Part shown: one piece after another, positions 55,868 to 64,000 of the stretch | Position numbering within the stretch: position 1 is the stretch's first letter | How the letters are laid out: every line of letters starts with the position of its first letter | Origin: Alphaproteobacteria bacterium | GTDB taxonomy: Bacteria; Pseudomonadota; Alphaproteobacteria; Sphingomonadales; Kordiimonadaceae | Assembly (NCBI GenBank): GCA_006226495.1 | Contig: SBGU01000052.1 | Location: 1-64,000 of the forward strand | Direction of reading: 5' to 3' | Length of the DNA: 64,000 nt | The notes under the pieces: generated by a model | Seen by the model: the letters and a program-made list of their open reading frames with translations, nothing else | Database searches by the model: none | Told to the model about the DNA's origin: nothing | Translations under genes and position numbers: made by a program

Positions 55868-57157
55868 TTGCAACTGCGCAATTCCAGTATAGGCTACTCC
55901 GCAGTTTGCGCAATCGTCCTTGCGGCGAGCATTTTTCTTTGGCCGATACAGTTCCCGCTTTTTGGCTTCACGGGGGTGGGTCTGAATTTTATGATCGCAG
56001 TGCCCCTGGTACTGGGCGTTCGCGAGCTTCCCGCCATTGTTCTCAGGCGGCTGTCCGTGCTGATGCTTTTCCTCGTCCTGCACACGCTTGTCGTCACCGT
56101 CGCCCTGCCTGTGTCGGCGCGGGCATTCAGCACGGTGCTGGCGTTGGCGATCTACATTACCGCCATGTGTGTCGCACTGAATGTATGCCTGCGTGACGAT
56201 TTCCTGCTCTTGCGCAAGGTGATCCTGATTTTCCTGTGCCTCCAGATTTTCCTGCATGTGCTTGAACTGGCCGGTATTTATGACCCGAACGCCAACTGGA
56301 CCCGCCAGCATTATCTGTTCGGTTTTGCCGTGCCCACCGGCTTTTTCCGCGAAGCATCCCATGTTGGCATGTCGCTGGCACCATTGATTTTCCTTTGGCG
56401 CACCCCCTCGCGCCTGAACCGGCAGATTGCGGCCCTGGCCGCCCTGTCGGTGGGGCTGAGCCTGTCGACAACCGGCCTGTCGATCATCGTGGCAATGAGC
56501 CTTGTGTTCATGTTCCGGTCGAACCAGGTTTCGTCGCGTTTCAAGAAGGCCGCGGCACTGGTGCTGGCTGCCTTCGTGCCCTTCCTGGTCCTGTCGGCAG
56601 ATTCCCTGCCAGAAGTCACGGAGCGTTTCATGTCCCTCAGCCGCATCATCGCGGGTGAGGCCGACGGCAGCGAAAACATGTCGTCCCTCATTTACATGAA
56701 TGGCGCCAGCATGGCGCTTGCCGGCCTGAATGACATTGTCGGTGCCGGGGCCGGGCAGATGTTGCGCTATTATGCCGACGCGCCCTATACGATCCTGATC
56801 GAACTGATCAACAGCGGCGAGATGATGAACCGCGACGACGGTGGCTCCACCGTCTTCAAACTGTTGGCCGAGTTCGGCTATTTCGGGCTGGTGTTCCTCG
56901 GCTTTTACCTCGCGTTCGTGGTCCGGATGGTCCGGAAAGGCCTTGACCCCCTCGTGACAATTCTGGCTATGTATTTCATGATCACCATGATCCGCGGCGC
57001 CTCCTATTTTGATGCACCAATCTGTGTGTCGGTTGCGCTGTATCTGTTTTCTCCGCTCCTGTTCGAACGGTTCGGCAGGCGGGCAAGGACACAGGACAGG
57101 CGCCAGGCCTTTGAAAGTGGCCCGACGCTGGCGGCCAAACCGACATCCGGTGCCTGA
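55868..57157 (+). CDS. Polysaccharide polymerase candidate (Wzy-like membrane protein)
   Basis: The 429-residue product is very hydrophobic with about ten membrane helices and a central periplasmic loop (TGFFREASHVGMSL and, further on, MNRDDGGSTVFKLLAEFGYFGL). The pattern matches O-antigen polymerases, which lack strong sequence motifs. It starts with TTG 42 bases after the sulfotransferase, and the base composition returns to normal GC in this gene. Polymerase rather than ligase is judged by the absence of the Wzy_C signature; the ligase-family gene at 60.9 kb is the alternative. Confidence 0.65.
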   Translation: MQLRNSSIGYSAVCAIVLAASIFLWPIQFPLFGFTGVGLNFMIAVPLVLGVRELPAIVLRRLSVLMLFLVLHTLVVTVALPVSARAFSTVLALAIYITAMCVALNVCLRDDFLLLRKVILIFLCLQIFLHVLELAGIYDPNANWTRQHYLFGFAVPTGFFREASHVGMSLAPLIFLWRTPSRLNRQIAALAALSVGLSLSTTGLSIIVAMSLVFMFRSNQVSSRFKKAAALVLAAFVPFLVLSADSLPEVTERFMSLSRIIAGEADGSENMSSLIYMNGASMALAGLNDIVGAGAGQMLRYYADAPYTILIELINSGEMMNRDDGGSTVFKLLAEFGYFGLVFLGFYLAFVVRMVRKGLDPLVTILAMYFMITMIRGASYFDAPICVSVALYLFSPLLFERFGRRARTQDRRQAFESGPTLAAKPTSGA

Positions 57158-57276
57158 ACCCAGCTAAATGGGCGCCAGGGCGGCCCAGGGAATAAAACAG
57201 CGGTCGGATTCCCGACCAATACAGGACTGAACAGTGGCGGCCCACCCGCCCGGCAAGCCAAGCCAGAGGAATTTCA

Positions 57277-58251
57277 ATGACGCACAAGATACTCGTCACC
57301 GGGGGCTCCGGCTTCATCGGCACCAATGCGCTGGCGGCCCTGGAAGCCGACGGCCACACCGTCCTGAACCTGGATATCGAGGCACCACGCAATCCGGCTC
57401 AGAACCATCTGTGGCAGCAGGTCGACATCCGGGACCGCGACGCCCTTGTCGGCGCCACGCAGGCCTTTGCGCCCGATTATGTGCTGCATCTTGCGGCCCG
57501 CACCGATATGGACGGCAAAAGCCTTGCGGAATATGACGCCAACATCGGCGGCGTGCGCAACATGATAGCGGCGGTGAAGGCCACACCCGGCATCCGCCGC
57601 ACGCTCTTTGCCTCAAGCCGGCTTGTGTGCCAGATCGGCTATATGCCGACCTCCGACACAGACTATAATGCAACCACCGTATACGGCCAGTCGAAGGTCG
57701 AAGGCGAAAAGATCGTGCGCGCCGAAGCCGGCGAGCATTTCCCCTGGCTGATCATGCGACCGACCTCAATCTGGGGGCCCTGGTTCGATGTGCCCTACCG
57801 CAATTTTTTCGACGCCCTCAGGCGCGGGATCTATATCCATCCATCCAGCCAGAGGGTCGAAAAATCATACGGCTATGTGGGTAACAGCGTCATGCAGCTC
57901 CGCACCATGCTGATGGCGGCAGGCGACAGCGCCGTTCTGGGCAAGACCTTCTATCTTTGCGACTATCCGCCGCTCGAGGTTCGGGAATGGGCCGACATGA
58001 TCTGCCGGCATCTGGAGGTCAAAAAGGCCCCGTCCGCGCCCTATTGGCTGATCAAGCCTGCGGCCCTGGTCGGCGATATGCTCAAGGCCTGCGGCTGGGC
58101 TTCCGCCCCCATCACCAGCTTCCGGCTCAACAATATCCTGACCGAGATGGTCCATGACACCGATGCCCTGTCGGCGCTGTGCGGGACACTGCCCTACAGC
58201 CTTGAGGACGGTGTCCGCGAAACCTGTGCCTGGCTGAAAAACGGCGCGTGA
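57277..58251 (+). CDS. NAD-dependent epimerase/dehydratase
   Basis: Extended SDR of 324 residues with TGGSGFIGTNALAAL at the N-terminus, HLAARTDMDGKSL, an SSRLVC serine region, and the catalytic YxxxK in VYGQSKVEGEK. It probably converts a nucleotide sugar (UDP- or GDP-linked). Its specificity cannot be told. Its stop overlaps the next gene's GTG start by four bases. Confidence 0.82.
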   Translation: MTHKILVTGGSGFIGTNALAALEADGHTVLNLDIEAPRNPAQNHLWQQVDIRDRDALVGATQAFAPDYVLHLAARTDMDGKSLAEYDANIGGVRNMIAAVKATPGIRRTLFASSRLVCQIGYMPTSDTDYNATTVYGQSKVEGEKIVRAEAGEHFPWLIMRPTSIWGPWFDVPYRNFFDALRRGIYIHPSSQRVEKSYGYVGNSVMQLRTMLMAAGDSAVLGKTFYLCDYPPLEVREWADMICRHLEVKKAPSAPYWLIKPAALVGDMLKACGWASAPITSFRLNNILTEMVHDTDALSALCGTLPYSLEDGVRETCAWLKNGA

Positions 58252-59384
58252 GCGGCAACATGCGCATCCTGCATATTTCCGAAAAACACACGGCCGCGGC
58301 CGGCGGCACCACCAAGGCTGTACACGACCTGGCGGCGGCACTGATGGCGCGCGGCCACGCCGGGTCGATCATCGGGTCAGGCGCTGCGCCGCTGCCCGCA
58401 CCGGCGGGCGTGCGCCTGCATACAACGGCGGCGGAGCACAGCCTGCTGGGCAAACTGTGGCACTATTCGCCGGCATTCCCGGAATTGCTTGAGGGCGAGA
58501 TCGAAGCATTCCGACCCGATATCATCCATCTGCATGGTTTCTGGATGGGGCCACAGTTCGTTGCGGCCGGGATTGCGCGCCGGCATGGCATTCCCACCGT
58601 GCTGTCGGTTCATGGCAGCATGTTCTACCGCCGCTGGCAGAAGGCCTTCCGCCTGTCGCACCTGAAAAAGGGGCTTTATGCCCACATGCTCGCCATACCC
58701 CGGTTTGCCAGGGTGTCCATGGTGCATGCCATTACCGGGCAGGAGCGCGAGCTGCTCGAGGGCCTGTTCCCGAACCGGCCCATGGTAACAATCCCGAACA
58801 GCATTGCACCCGGGCCAAACCCCGGCACGGCCCCCCGGGCAGAAAAACATTTCGCCTTCATTGGTCGTATCTCGCCCGAGAAGAATCTCGAGAACCTGAT
58901 CCTTGCTTTCCTGCAGTCCGGTCTTGGGGCTGACTGGCGGCTCAGCATTGTCGGCCCCGTGGGCGACCAGGCCTATTTCGGACGCCTGCAAGCTGCGGCA
59001 GCCCCCGGTGGCAACCGTGTCATCTTTACCGGCCCGGTTTACGGTGCCGACAAAGACAAGCTTGTAGGCAGCCTTCAGGCCGCAGTTATCCCTTCCTTCA
59101 CCGAGGTCATCAGCCTTGTGAACCTGGAGTGCGCGGCTGCCTGCGTGCCCACCATCACGACACGCGAAACCGGTTTGACGGAATGGGAAGACCATGGCGG
59201 GCTGCTGTCAGGCTGCGACGCCGACGCACTGGCCCGGGCGCTTGAAAAAGCGGCGTCGTGGGACGATGCAGAACGGGCGCAGCGCGGCTGCATGCTGCGC
59301 CGGCATATCGAACGCACCTACAGCAGCGAGGTCGTCACCGACCGCTGGGAAGAGGTTTATTCAGGGCTGCTGTCCGACACCTGA
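58248..59384 (+). CDS. Glycosyltransferase family 4
   Basis: The 378-residue product has the GT4 N-terminal pattern ILHISEKHTAAAGGTTKAVH, a central HGSMFYRR, and the C-terminal domain with FAFIGRISPEKNLENLI and PSFTEVISLVNLECAAACVP (EX7E-like). GTG start overlaps the epimerase stop; an ATG four codons on is possible. Its 3' end overlaps the convergent flippase gene by 28 bases. Confidence 0.88.
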   Translation: MSGNMRILHISEKHTAAAGGTTKAVHDLAAALMARGHAGSIIGSGAAPLPAPAGVRLHTTAAEHSLLGKLWHYSPAFPELLEGEIEAFRPDIIHLHGFWMGPQFVAAGIARRHGIPTVLSVHGSMFYRRWQKAFRLSHLKKGLYAHMLAIPRFARVSMVHAITGQERELLEGLFPNRPMVTIPNSIAPGPNPGTAPRAEKHFAFIGRISPEKNLENLILAFLQSGLGADWRLSIVGPVGDQAYFGRLQAAAAPGGNRVIFTGPVYGADKDKLVGSLQAAVIPSFTEVISLVNLECAAACVPTITTRETGLTEWEDHGGLLSGCDADALARALEKAASWDDAERAQRGCMLRRHIERTYSSEVVTDRWEEVYSGLLSDT

Positions 59385-60868
59385 GCCTGCGGCAGGGCCC
59401 CGCCCGCTGGCTGCGGCAGACGCCGGCGTTGCCGGTGACGCACGATCAGGACGGCAGCCGGCGTGCACAGTGCGCCAAAAACCAGATAGTCCGTGATGTT
59501 GATGGCCAATATACGCATGGGCAATAGCGTGCCCACCTGGTCTGCCACCAGTGCCGCGGCAGCCATGGCAAGGGTGGCCAGCAGCGCATGCGGGTCCGGT
59601 GTCCAGAAACCCAGCTTCACCCGGATATAGAATGTATAGACAATGCGCGGCAGGACAAGCGCCGCGAAGGTGGCAATGGCGGCGCCAATGACCCCGTAGA
59701 TCGGGATCAGGAGCGTGTTGAACACCACATTCAGAAGCACCTGCACGAAGCTGCCCACTACGGTGAAACGCTGGTGATCGACCACGATCAGCAGCTTGCC
59801 CACGGGGCCCGAAAGCGCGGTCACGAACTGACCGGCAACCAGGATCGCGAGCGCGGTGCCAAAACCGGTGAATTCCGGGCCGAACAGCCCCAGGACGCCC
59901 GGAGCCTCCAGCATCAGGGCAACACCTGCACCGCCGGCCACAAACACGCCGATCAGCGAATACCAGCCGTAGGCATCGGCCACACCGGCCCGGTCTCCAC
60001 GCGCATGCGCCGCGGCACACACCGGCATCACCAGCCCGCCCATGGCCGTGACACCAATCTGCATATTGAGCGCCAGTACAGCCACCACATTATAGGCGCC
60101 CACATCGGCCAGCGTGCCCATCTTGGCCAGCATGAAACGGTCCAGGTTGCTCCAGATCAGCCAACTGACATTGGACATCAGGATCGCAAGCGAAAAGCCG
60201 ATCATGCGGCGGGTGTCGTGCCGGTTCAGGAAACCCGGATGGCCTTTCATGTCGCGCACAAGCGGCACAAAGGCCGCCAGAGTGACCAGTATATGGGCCA
60301 CAAGGGTCGCCATGCCGAAATCGGACGGCACCGCCGCCATGAAATGCAGCGGCAGGGTCAGGACCAGCATCAGGGCAACACGTGCGACCAGAATGCCCTG
60401 CTGTGCCGCCACCATCTGGCGGGCCTGCCAGTAGGTCGATACCATCATGATGAAGGTGAACAGGGGCACGGCAGCCATCATCAGCCTGAGGAGGCGGGCA
60501 AAATCGTCGCCGGCATCAAAAAAATGACTGATCGGCGTGGCAAACAGGGCAATCAGCAATGCCACCAGGATATTGAGCAGCACCGCATAGGTGCTGGACG
60601 ACATGAAGATGCGGAAAAACTGCACGCGGTCGCTGTGCGCCAGCGCCACCGCACCATAGCGCACCATGCCTTCTGTGAGCCCGAGGCTCGCAAAAGCCTG
60701 CACCATCAGGAAAAAGGACAGGCCCAGCGCCACGGCACCATAACCTTCAGCACCCAGCGCCTGCGCCAGCACGATATTGGTCACAAGCGCGATCAGTTTC
60801 TGCAGGAGGTTGCCACCAAGCGCAAGCGCGGGGCGGGACAGCGCAAGGGACCAGGCGCGGCGGATCAT
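59357..60868 (-). CDS. Polysaccharide flippase (Wzx/MATE-like)
   Basis: The 503-residue product has about twelve to fourteen membrane helices, opening ALALGGNLLQKLIALVTNIV and ALGAEGYGAVALGLSFF, as in Wzx/RfbX flippases that turn lipid-linked repeat units across the inner membrane. The end is soluble and basic (RQRRRLPQPAGG). It is overlapped at the start by the ligase gene (ATGA) and at the end by the convergent GT4. Confidence 0.85.
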   Translation of the reverse strand: MIRRAWSLALSRPALALGGNLLQKLIALVTNIVLAQALGAEGYGAVALGLSFFLMVQAFASLGLTEGMVRYGAVALAHSDRVQFFRIFMSSSTYAVLLNILVALLIALFATPISHFFDAGDDFARLLRLMMAAVPLFTFIMMVSTYWQARQMVAAQQGILVARVALMLVLTLPLHFMAAVPSDFGMATLVAHILVTLAAFVPLVRDMKGHPGFLNRHDTRRMIGFSLAILMSNVSWLIWSNLDRFMLAKMGTLADVGAYNVVAVLALNMQIGVTAMGGLVMPVCAAAHARGDRAGVADAYGWYSLIGVFVAGGAGVALMLEAPGVLGLFGPEFTGFGTALAILVAGQFVTALSGPVGKLLIVVDHQRFTVVGSFVQVLLNVVFNTLLIPIYGVIGAAIATFAALVLPRIVYTFYIRVKLGFWTPDPHALLATLAMAAAALVADQVGTLLPMRILAINITDYLVFGALCTPAAVLIVRHRQRRRLPQPAGGALPQAQVSDSSPE

Positions 60869-62184
60869 GATGTGGCCTTGCCGGTCTGGCTGGCGGCCAG
60901 CGCAAGCGCGATCATGACCACAAAAAGGAAGGATACGGCCGGCATCTGCAGCGAAAAATCGAGCGCGGAATGAAGGCCAAGCTGCACCATGGCGGCCACG
61001 CCGGTCGCCGCGACGATGCGGATATCATATTTGGGGGCCACAAAGGCGCGCCGGACCAGTTGCATCAGCAACATAACGGGTGCCGCAAGCAACAAAACTG
61101 TCGCAGGAATACCCGCCGTCATGGCCAGTTCGAGATAGTCGCTGTGCCCGCGGTCGAAAAACAGGCGCACCTCCATGCCCCGGAACAACCTGAAAGCATC
61201 CTCGAAGGTGCCAAGGCCAAACCCGGTCAGCGGACGGGCACCGATGGCGTCAAAAATGACGGCATAGGCATGCATACGTTCGGCCGTGCTGTCGTCCGCA
61301 GTTTGAAGCCGGTCATAGAAGGTGTCGCCGCTCAGGGCAAAGACCAGCACACCAACCGCGACAAGCGCAAGCGGCGCCATCAGGCTGCGCAGCCCGCGAC
61401 CGATGCCAAAACACAGATAGACCATGGCGGCCTGTGCGACGAGCGCGGCCACAATGCCGGCGCGCGAGCCGGTCAGCAGAAGCACGGTCAGCAGCAGAAG
61501 CTGCGCGACCAGATAGATCCAGCCACTGCGTGCAATGACTTCACGCAGGTAATCGGACGGCAGCGCCAGCCGCGAGCGCATTTCAGCGACTTTCGTAAAC
61601 ACGATGGCATTGACCGCAACCAGGCCGAGGCCGGCATAGGCCGCATAGCTGTTGCGGTTGATGAAAGTGGCGGTAACCGTGTTGCGGTAGGCGGTCTTTT
61701 CGAACCACAGCACATATTGGTCGCCGCTCATGAACATGACAAAGCCATAGAGGGCGTAGGCGGTGCCGATTGCGGCGATCGCAATCAGAAGCGCACGGCC
61801 GCCGTCACGGCGTTGCCGGATATGCAGGAAGGCAAAAATGAACAGCAACAGATGCGCAAGGAACAGAAGGCAGACTTTCAGGCCGGCATCCGGTTCAAGC
61901 GACAGGGTCGGCAGGCTCGAAAGGCTGGCCGGGCCAGGCCCGAAGGGCGGCAGGATCATCTGCAGCCCTCCCCAGCACAGGAACAGAAGCACGATGGCGA
62001 TGGGCGCGCGCGGCAGGTCCATGAGGGGTGCCGCCCAGCGCCCGCGCCCCCTGAGGGCGAGCCGGCCTGCAAAGGCAAGGGCCCAGACCCCGATGAAGGC
62101 AAGCCAGAACCACTGCCACACGGGCCTGGCGCTGGCGAACGGCAGCGGCGACAGGGCCAGGAGGAAATAGAGGGCGTTGCGCAT
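60865..62184 (-). CDS. O-antigen ligase family membrane protein
   Basis: The 439-residue product is highly hydrophobic with about eleven helices. It carries a Wzy_C-type region (LLLTGSRAGIVAALVAQAAM, then GFGLGTFEDAFRLFRGM and FDRGHSDYLELAMTAGIPAT), the loop common to O-antigen ligases and some polymerases. It may be the real polymerase or attach polymer to lipid. It overlaps the flippase gene by ATGA. Confidence 0.85.
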   Translation of the reverse strand: MRNALYFLLALSPLPFASARPVWQWFWLAFIGVWALAFAGRLALRGRGRWAAPLMDLPRAPIAIVLLFLCWGGLQMILPPFGPGPASLSSLPTLSLEPDAGLKVCLLFLAHLLLFIFAFLHIRQRRDGGRALLIAIAAIGTAYALYGFVMFMSGDQYVLWFEKTAYRNTVTATFINRNSYAAYAGLGLVAVNAIVFTKVAEMRSRLALPSDYLREVIARSGWIYLVAQLLLLTVLLLTGSRAGIVAALVAQAAMVYLCFGIGRGLRSLMAPLALVAVGVLVFALSGDTFYDRLQTADDSTAERMHAYAVIFDAIGARPLTGFGLGTFEDAFRLFRGMEVRLFFDRGHSDYLELAMTAGIPATVLLLAAPVMLLMQLVRRAFVAPKYDIRIVAATGVAAMVQLGLHSALDFSLQMPAVSFLFVVMIALALAASQTGKATS

Positions 62185-62247
62185 GATCGGTCCATCCGTA
62201 TGCCGGCCCGACCGGGCCGGCTTGGCACAATATTCTACGGAAATTGC

Positions 62248-63195
62248 CTATTCTGACAACAGCTTGTCAAAATACTCGATCGTCGGCTTCAGACCTTCTG
62301 CAAGCGGAACCGTCGGCTGCCAGTCCAGCTCGGCCTTGGCGCGGGTCAGGTCCGGGCGGCGCTGTTGCGGGTCGTCGGCGGGCAGCGGCTTGAATTCAAG
62401 CCTGGAAGCAGACCCCGTCAGCTCGATCACCTTCTCGGCCAGTTCACGGATGGTGAATTCGCCGGGGTTGCCGAGGTTGATCGGGCCGGTGACATGATCG
62501 CCTGACGCCATCAGCCGCACAAAACCCTCGATCAGGTCGCTCTGGTAACAGAAGGAGCGGGTCTGCTGACCCTCACCATAAATGGTGATCGGCTGGTTCT
62601 GCAGCGCCTGGACCACGAAGTTGGACACTACACGGCCATCGTTCGGATGCATGCGCGGGCCATAGGTATTGAAGATACGGGCCACCTTGATGCGCAGGTT
62701 ATGCTGGCGGTAATAGTCGAAGAACAGGGTCTCGGCGCAGCGCTTGCCTTCGTCATAGCAGGACCGCGGGCCGATGGGATTCACATTGCCCCAATATTCT
62801 TCATGCTGCGGATGGATGTTCGGATCACCGTAAACTTCGCTGGTGGATGCCTGGAAAATTTTGGCGCCGACACGTTTGGCCAGTCCCAGCATGTTGATGG
62901 CGCCATGCACGCTGGTCTTGGTCGTCTGAACCGGATCGCGCTGATAATGGATCGGCGAGGCCGGGCAGGCCAGGTTATAGATTTCGTCAACTTCCACATA
63001 GAGCGGGAAGGTGACGTCATGGCGCATAAGCTCGAAATTCGGATGGTCCAGAAGATGCGCCACGTTGCGGCGGGTGCCGGTATAGAAATTGTCGACACAC
63101 AGAACCTCATGGCCTTCGGCCAGCAGGCGCTCGGAAAGGTGGGAACCCAGGAAACCGGCGCCCCCGGTGATCAACACACGTCGTACAGTATGCAT
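62248..63195 (-). CDS. UDP-glucuronate decarboxylase (UDP-xylose synthase)
   Basis: NAD-dependent decarboxylation of UDP-glucuronate to UDP-xylose. The 315-residue product shows [18 protein letters not shown], the UXS-typical [16 protein letters not shown], the catalytic tyrosine/lysine in [14 protein letters not shown] and [20 protein letters not shown]. It suggests xylose in the polymer. It lies 63 bases upstream of the ligase-family gene and after the sugar-phosphate transferase on the same strand. Confidence 0.92.
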   Translation of the reverse strand: MHTVRRVLITGGAGFLGSHLSERLLAEGHEVLCVDNFYTGTRRNVAHLLDHPNFELMRHDVTFPLYVEVDEIYNLACPASPIHYQRDPVQTTKTSVHGAINMLGLAKRVGAKIFQASTSEVYGDPNIHPQHEEYWGNVNPIGPRSCYDEGKRCAETLFFDYYRQHNLRIKVARIFNTYGPRMHPNDGRVVSNFVVQALQNQPITIYGEGQQTRSFCYQSDLIEGFVRLMASGDHVTGPINLGNPGEFTIRELAEKVIELTGSASRLEFKPLPADDPQQRRPDLTRAKAELDWQPTVPLAEGLKPTIEYFDKLLSE

Positions 63196-63218
63196 TCAAA
63201 CCCTCAAAAGAAATTCAT

Positions 63219-64000
63219 TCAGTATGCATTTTTGTCGAGCAGGCTGGGCAGGGTCATGAATATGATCCTGAGGTCAAGCCAGACCGACCAATGGTCCACG
63301 TACCATAGATCACATTCGACCCGTTTGGTCATTTTTTCCAATGTTTCGGTTTCGCCCCTGAGACCGTGAATCTGGGCCCAGCCGGTAATGCCGGGCTTCA
63401 TCTTGTGGCGCGCCAGATATTCCTCGACATCGTCCAGGAACTGGTGCGACAGCGCAACCGGGTGCGGGCGCGGCCCCACAAGCGACATGTCGCCCTGGAT
63501 GACGTTCAGGAGCTGCGGCAGTTCGTCGAGGCTGGTGCGCCTCAGGATACGGCCAAGCCTGGTTACCCGCGGGTCATTCTTCACAGCCTGCTTGAAAGCA
63601 TTCTGTTCGGGCGGACGGTTATACATGGTGCGGAACTTGTAGACCCGGAAGGTCGCGTTGGCAAAACCGTGCCGTTGCTGACGGAAAAAAACCGGGCCCG
63701 GGCTGTCGATCTTGATCAGGAACGCGATCAGCAGCAGGACCGGACTGGCCATCAGCAGGAACAGGGAACCAAGGATCAGGTCTTCGGCGCGCTTGAACAT
63801 CTGGTCGGTGCTTGAAAGCGGACGCCGGCCCAGTGTAACCGCTGGCACACCGGCATGCTGGCCAACCGCGCGGCCCGGGAAGGCCGCAGCAACCGGCAGG
63901 ATCGGCGCATGAATTTCGCACGGCAGCACCGAAAGTTTGGCGCGCACATGCTCGATGCTTTGCGGATTGTCCCAGTCAAGCGCCAGCCAGACGCTGTCAT
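63219..64000 (-). CDS. Undecaprenyl-phosphate sugar phosphotransferase (C-terminal part)
   Basis: Initiating transferase that links the first sugar phosphate to undecaprenyl phosphate. The visible C-terminal 260 residues contain a membrane helix ([20 protein letters not shown]), the conserved [11 protein letters not shown] and FRVYKFRTM, and [15 protein letters not shown] with [12 protein letters not shown]. The C-terminus ends [17 protein letters not shown] and LIFMT-like. The frame continues past the right edge, where the N-terminal membrane and Rossmann parts should lie. Glucose- or galactose-1-phosphate is the usual donor. Confidence 0.92.
   Translation of the reverse strand, partial: DSVWLALDWDNPQSIEHVRAKLSVLPCEIHAPILPVAAAFPGRAVGQHAGVPAVTLGRRPLSSTDQMFKRAEDLILGSLFLLMASPVLLLIAFLIKIDSPGPVFFRQQRHGFANATFRVYKFRTMYNRPPEQNAFKQAVKNDPRVTRLGRILRRTSLDELPQLLNVIQGDMSLVGPRPHPVALSHQFLDDVEEYLARHKMKPGITGWAQIHGLRGETETLEKMTKRVECDLWYVDHWSVWLDLRIIFMTLPSLLDKNAY

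Noticed and set aside
59588-62256. Long plus-strand frames over the flippase and ligase-family genes
   Set aside because: Antisense shadows of membrane proteins, hydrophilic and low-complexity; the minus-strand genes show helices and family motifs.

Overview
The window is a dense, high-GC chromosomal segment of an alphaproteobacterium. The evidence is the gene order gyrB-recF-dnaN-dnaA-rpsT-crotonase-mutM with divergent ubiE-ubiB-coaBC-dut, the membrane-anchored CycM-type cytochrome c divergent from pheA, an ScfR-type regulator divergent from malate synthase, and extragenic palindromes of a kind common in this class. Genus cannot be fixed from the sequence; a Kordiimonadales- or Sphingomonadales-like organism is a guess. 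No tRNA, rRNA, CRISPR array or intact insertion sequence was seen.

Region 1 (about 0-31.7 kb) is core housekeeping. It holds replication and repair genes (gyrB, recF, dnaN, dnaA, mutM), ribosomal protein S20, ubiquinone synthesis (ubiE, ubiB), CoA synthesis (coaBC), dUTPase and a ThiF/MoeB-type E1 enzyme. It continues with prephenate dehydratase and an Asp/Glu racemase, a cytochrome c, an M17 aminopeptidase / MarR / NlpC-P60 run, a cysteine-rich [2Fe-2S] ferredoxin, malate synthase with its divergent regulator, L-serine dehydratase, an acyl-CoA synthetase and an alkyltransferase-like repair protein. Two unknown envelope genes (16.2-17.5 kb) and several small hypothetical genes lie between them.

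Region 2 (31.65-43.26 kb) looks like an aerobic CoA-dependent aminobenzoate (anthranilate) or related aryl-CoA catabolic system in two blocks. Block A is thioesterase, RidA and a two-domain aryl-CoA monooxygenase/reductase. Block B is SDR, MarR, a crotonase lacking both hydratase glutamates, an acyl-CoA dehydrogenase and an aryl-CoA ligase. Between them lies an unrelated block: a secreted protein, the GDP-fucose genes gmd and fcl, and a lipoprotein. The promoters of both catabolic blocks carry the same 17-base motif centred on TTTAGCACTAAA; at block A it sits in a 42-bp palindrome. This is the strongest regulatory signal in the window and suggests one MarR regulon split by a rearrangement.

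Region 3 (43.4-64.0 kb, running off the right edge) is a Wzx/Wzy-type exopolysaccharide or capsule locus. It has an outer-membrane beta-barrel, Wza- and Wzc-like export proteins, nucleotide-sugar enzymes (GDP-mannose 3,5-epimerase-like, UDP-xylose synthase, another epimerase), four glycosyltransferases, a sulfotransferase, a polymerase candidate, a flippase, an O-antigen-ligase-family protein and the initiating sugar-phosphate transferase. One glycosyltransferase and the sulfotransferase (53.9-55.8 kb) are visibly AT-rich and were probably acquired later. They point to a sulfated polymer. gmd-fcl in region 2 would supply GDP-L-fucose to this locus. Two paralogous secreted proteins with a near-identical C-terminal tail (ENPDQ-A/S-SPT) occur at 35.1 kb, before gmd, and 43.4 kb, at the left edge of the polysaccharide locus.
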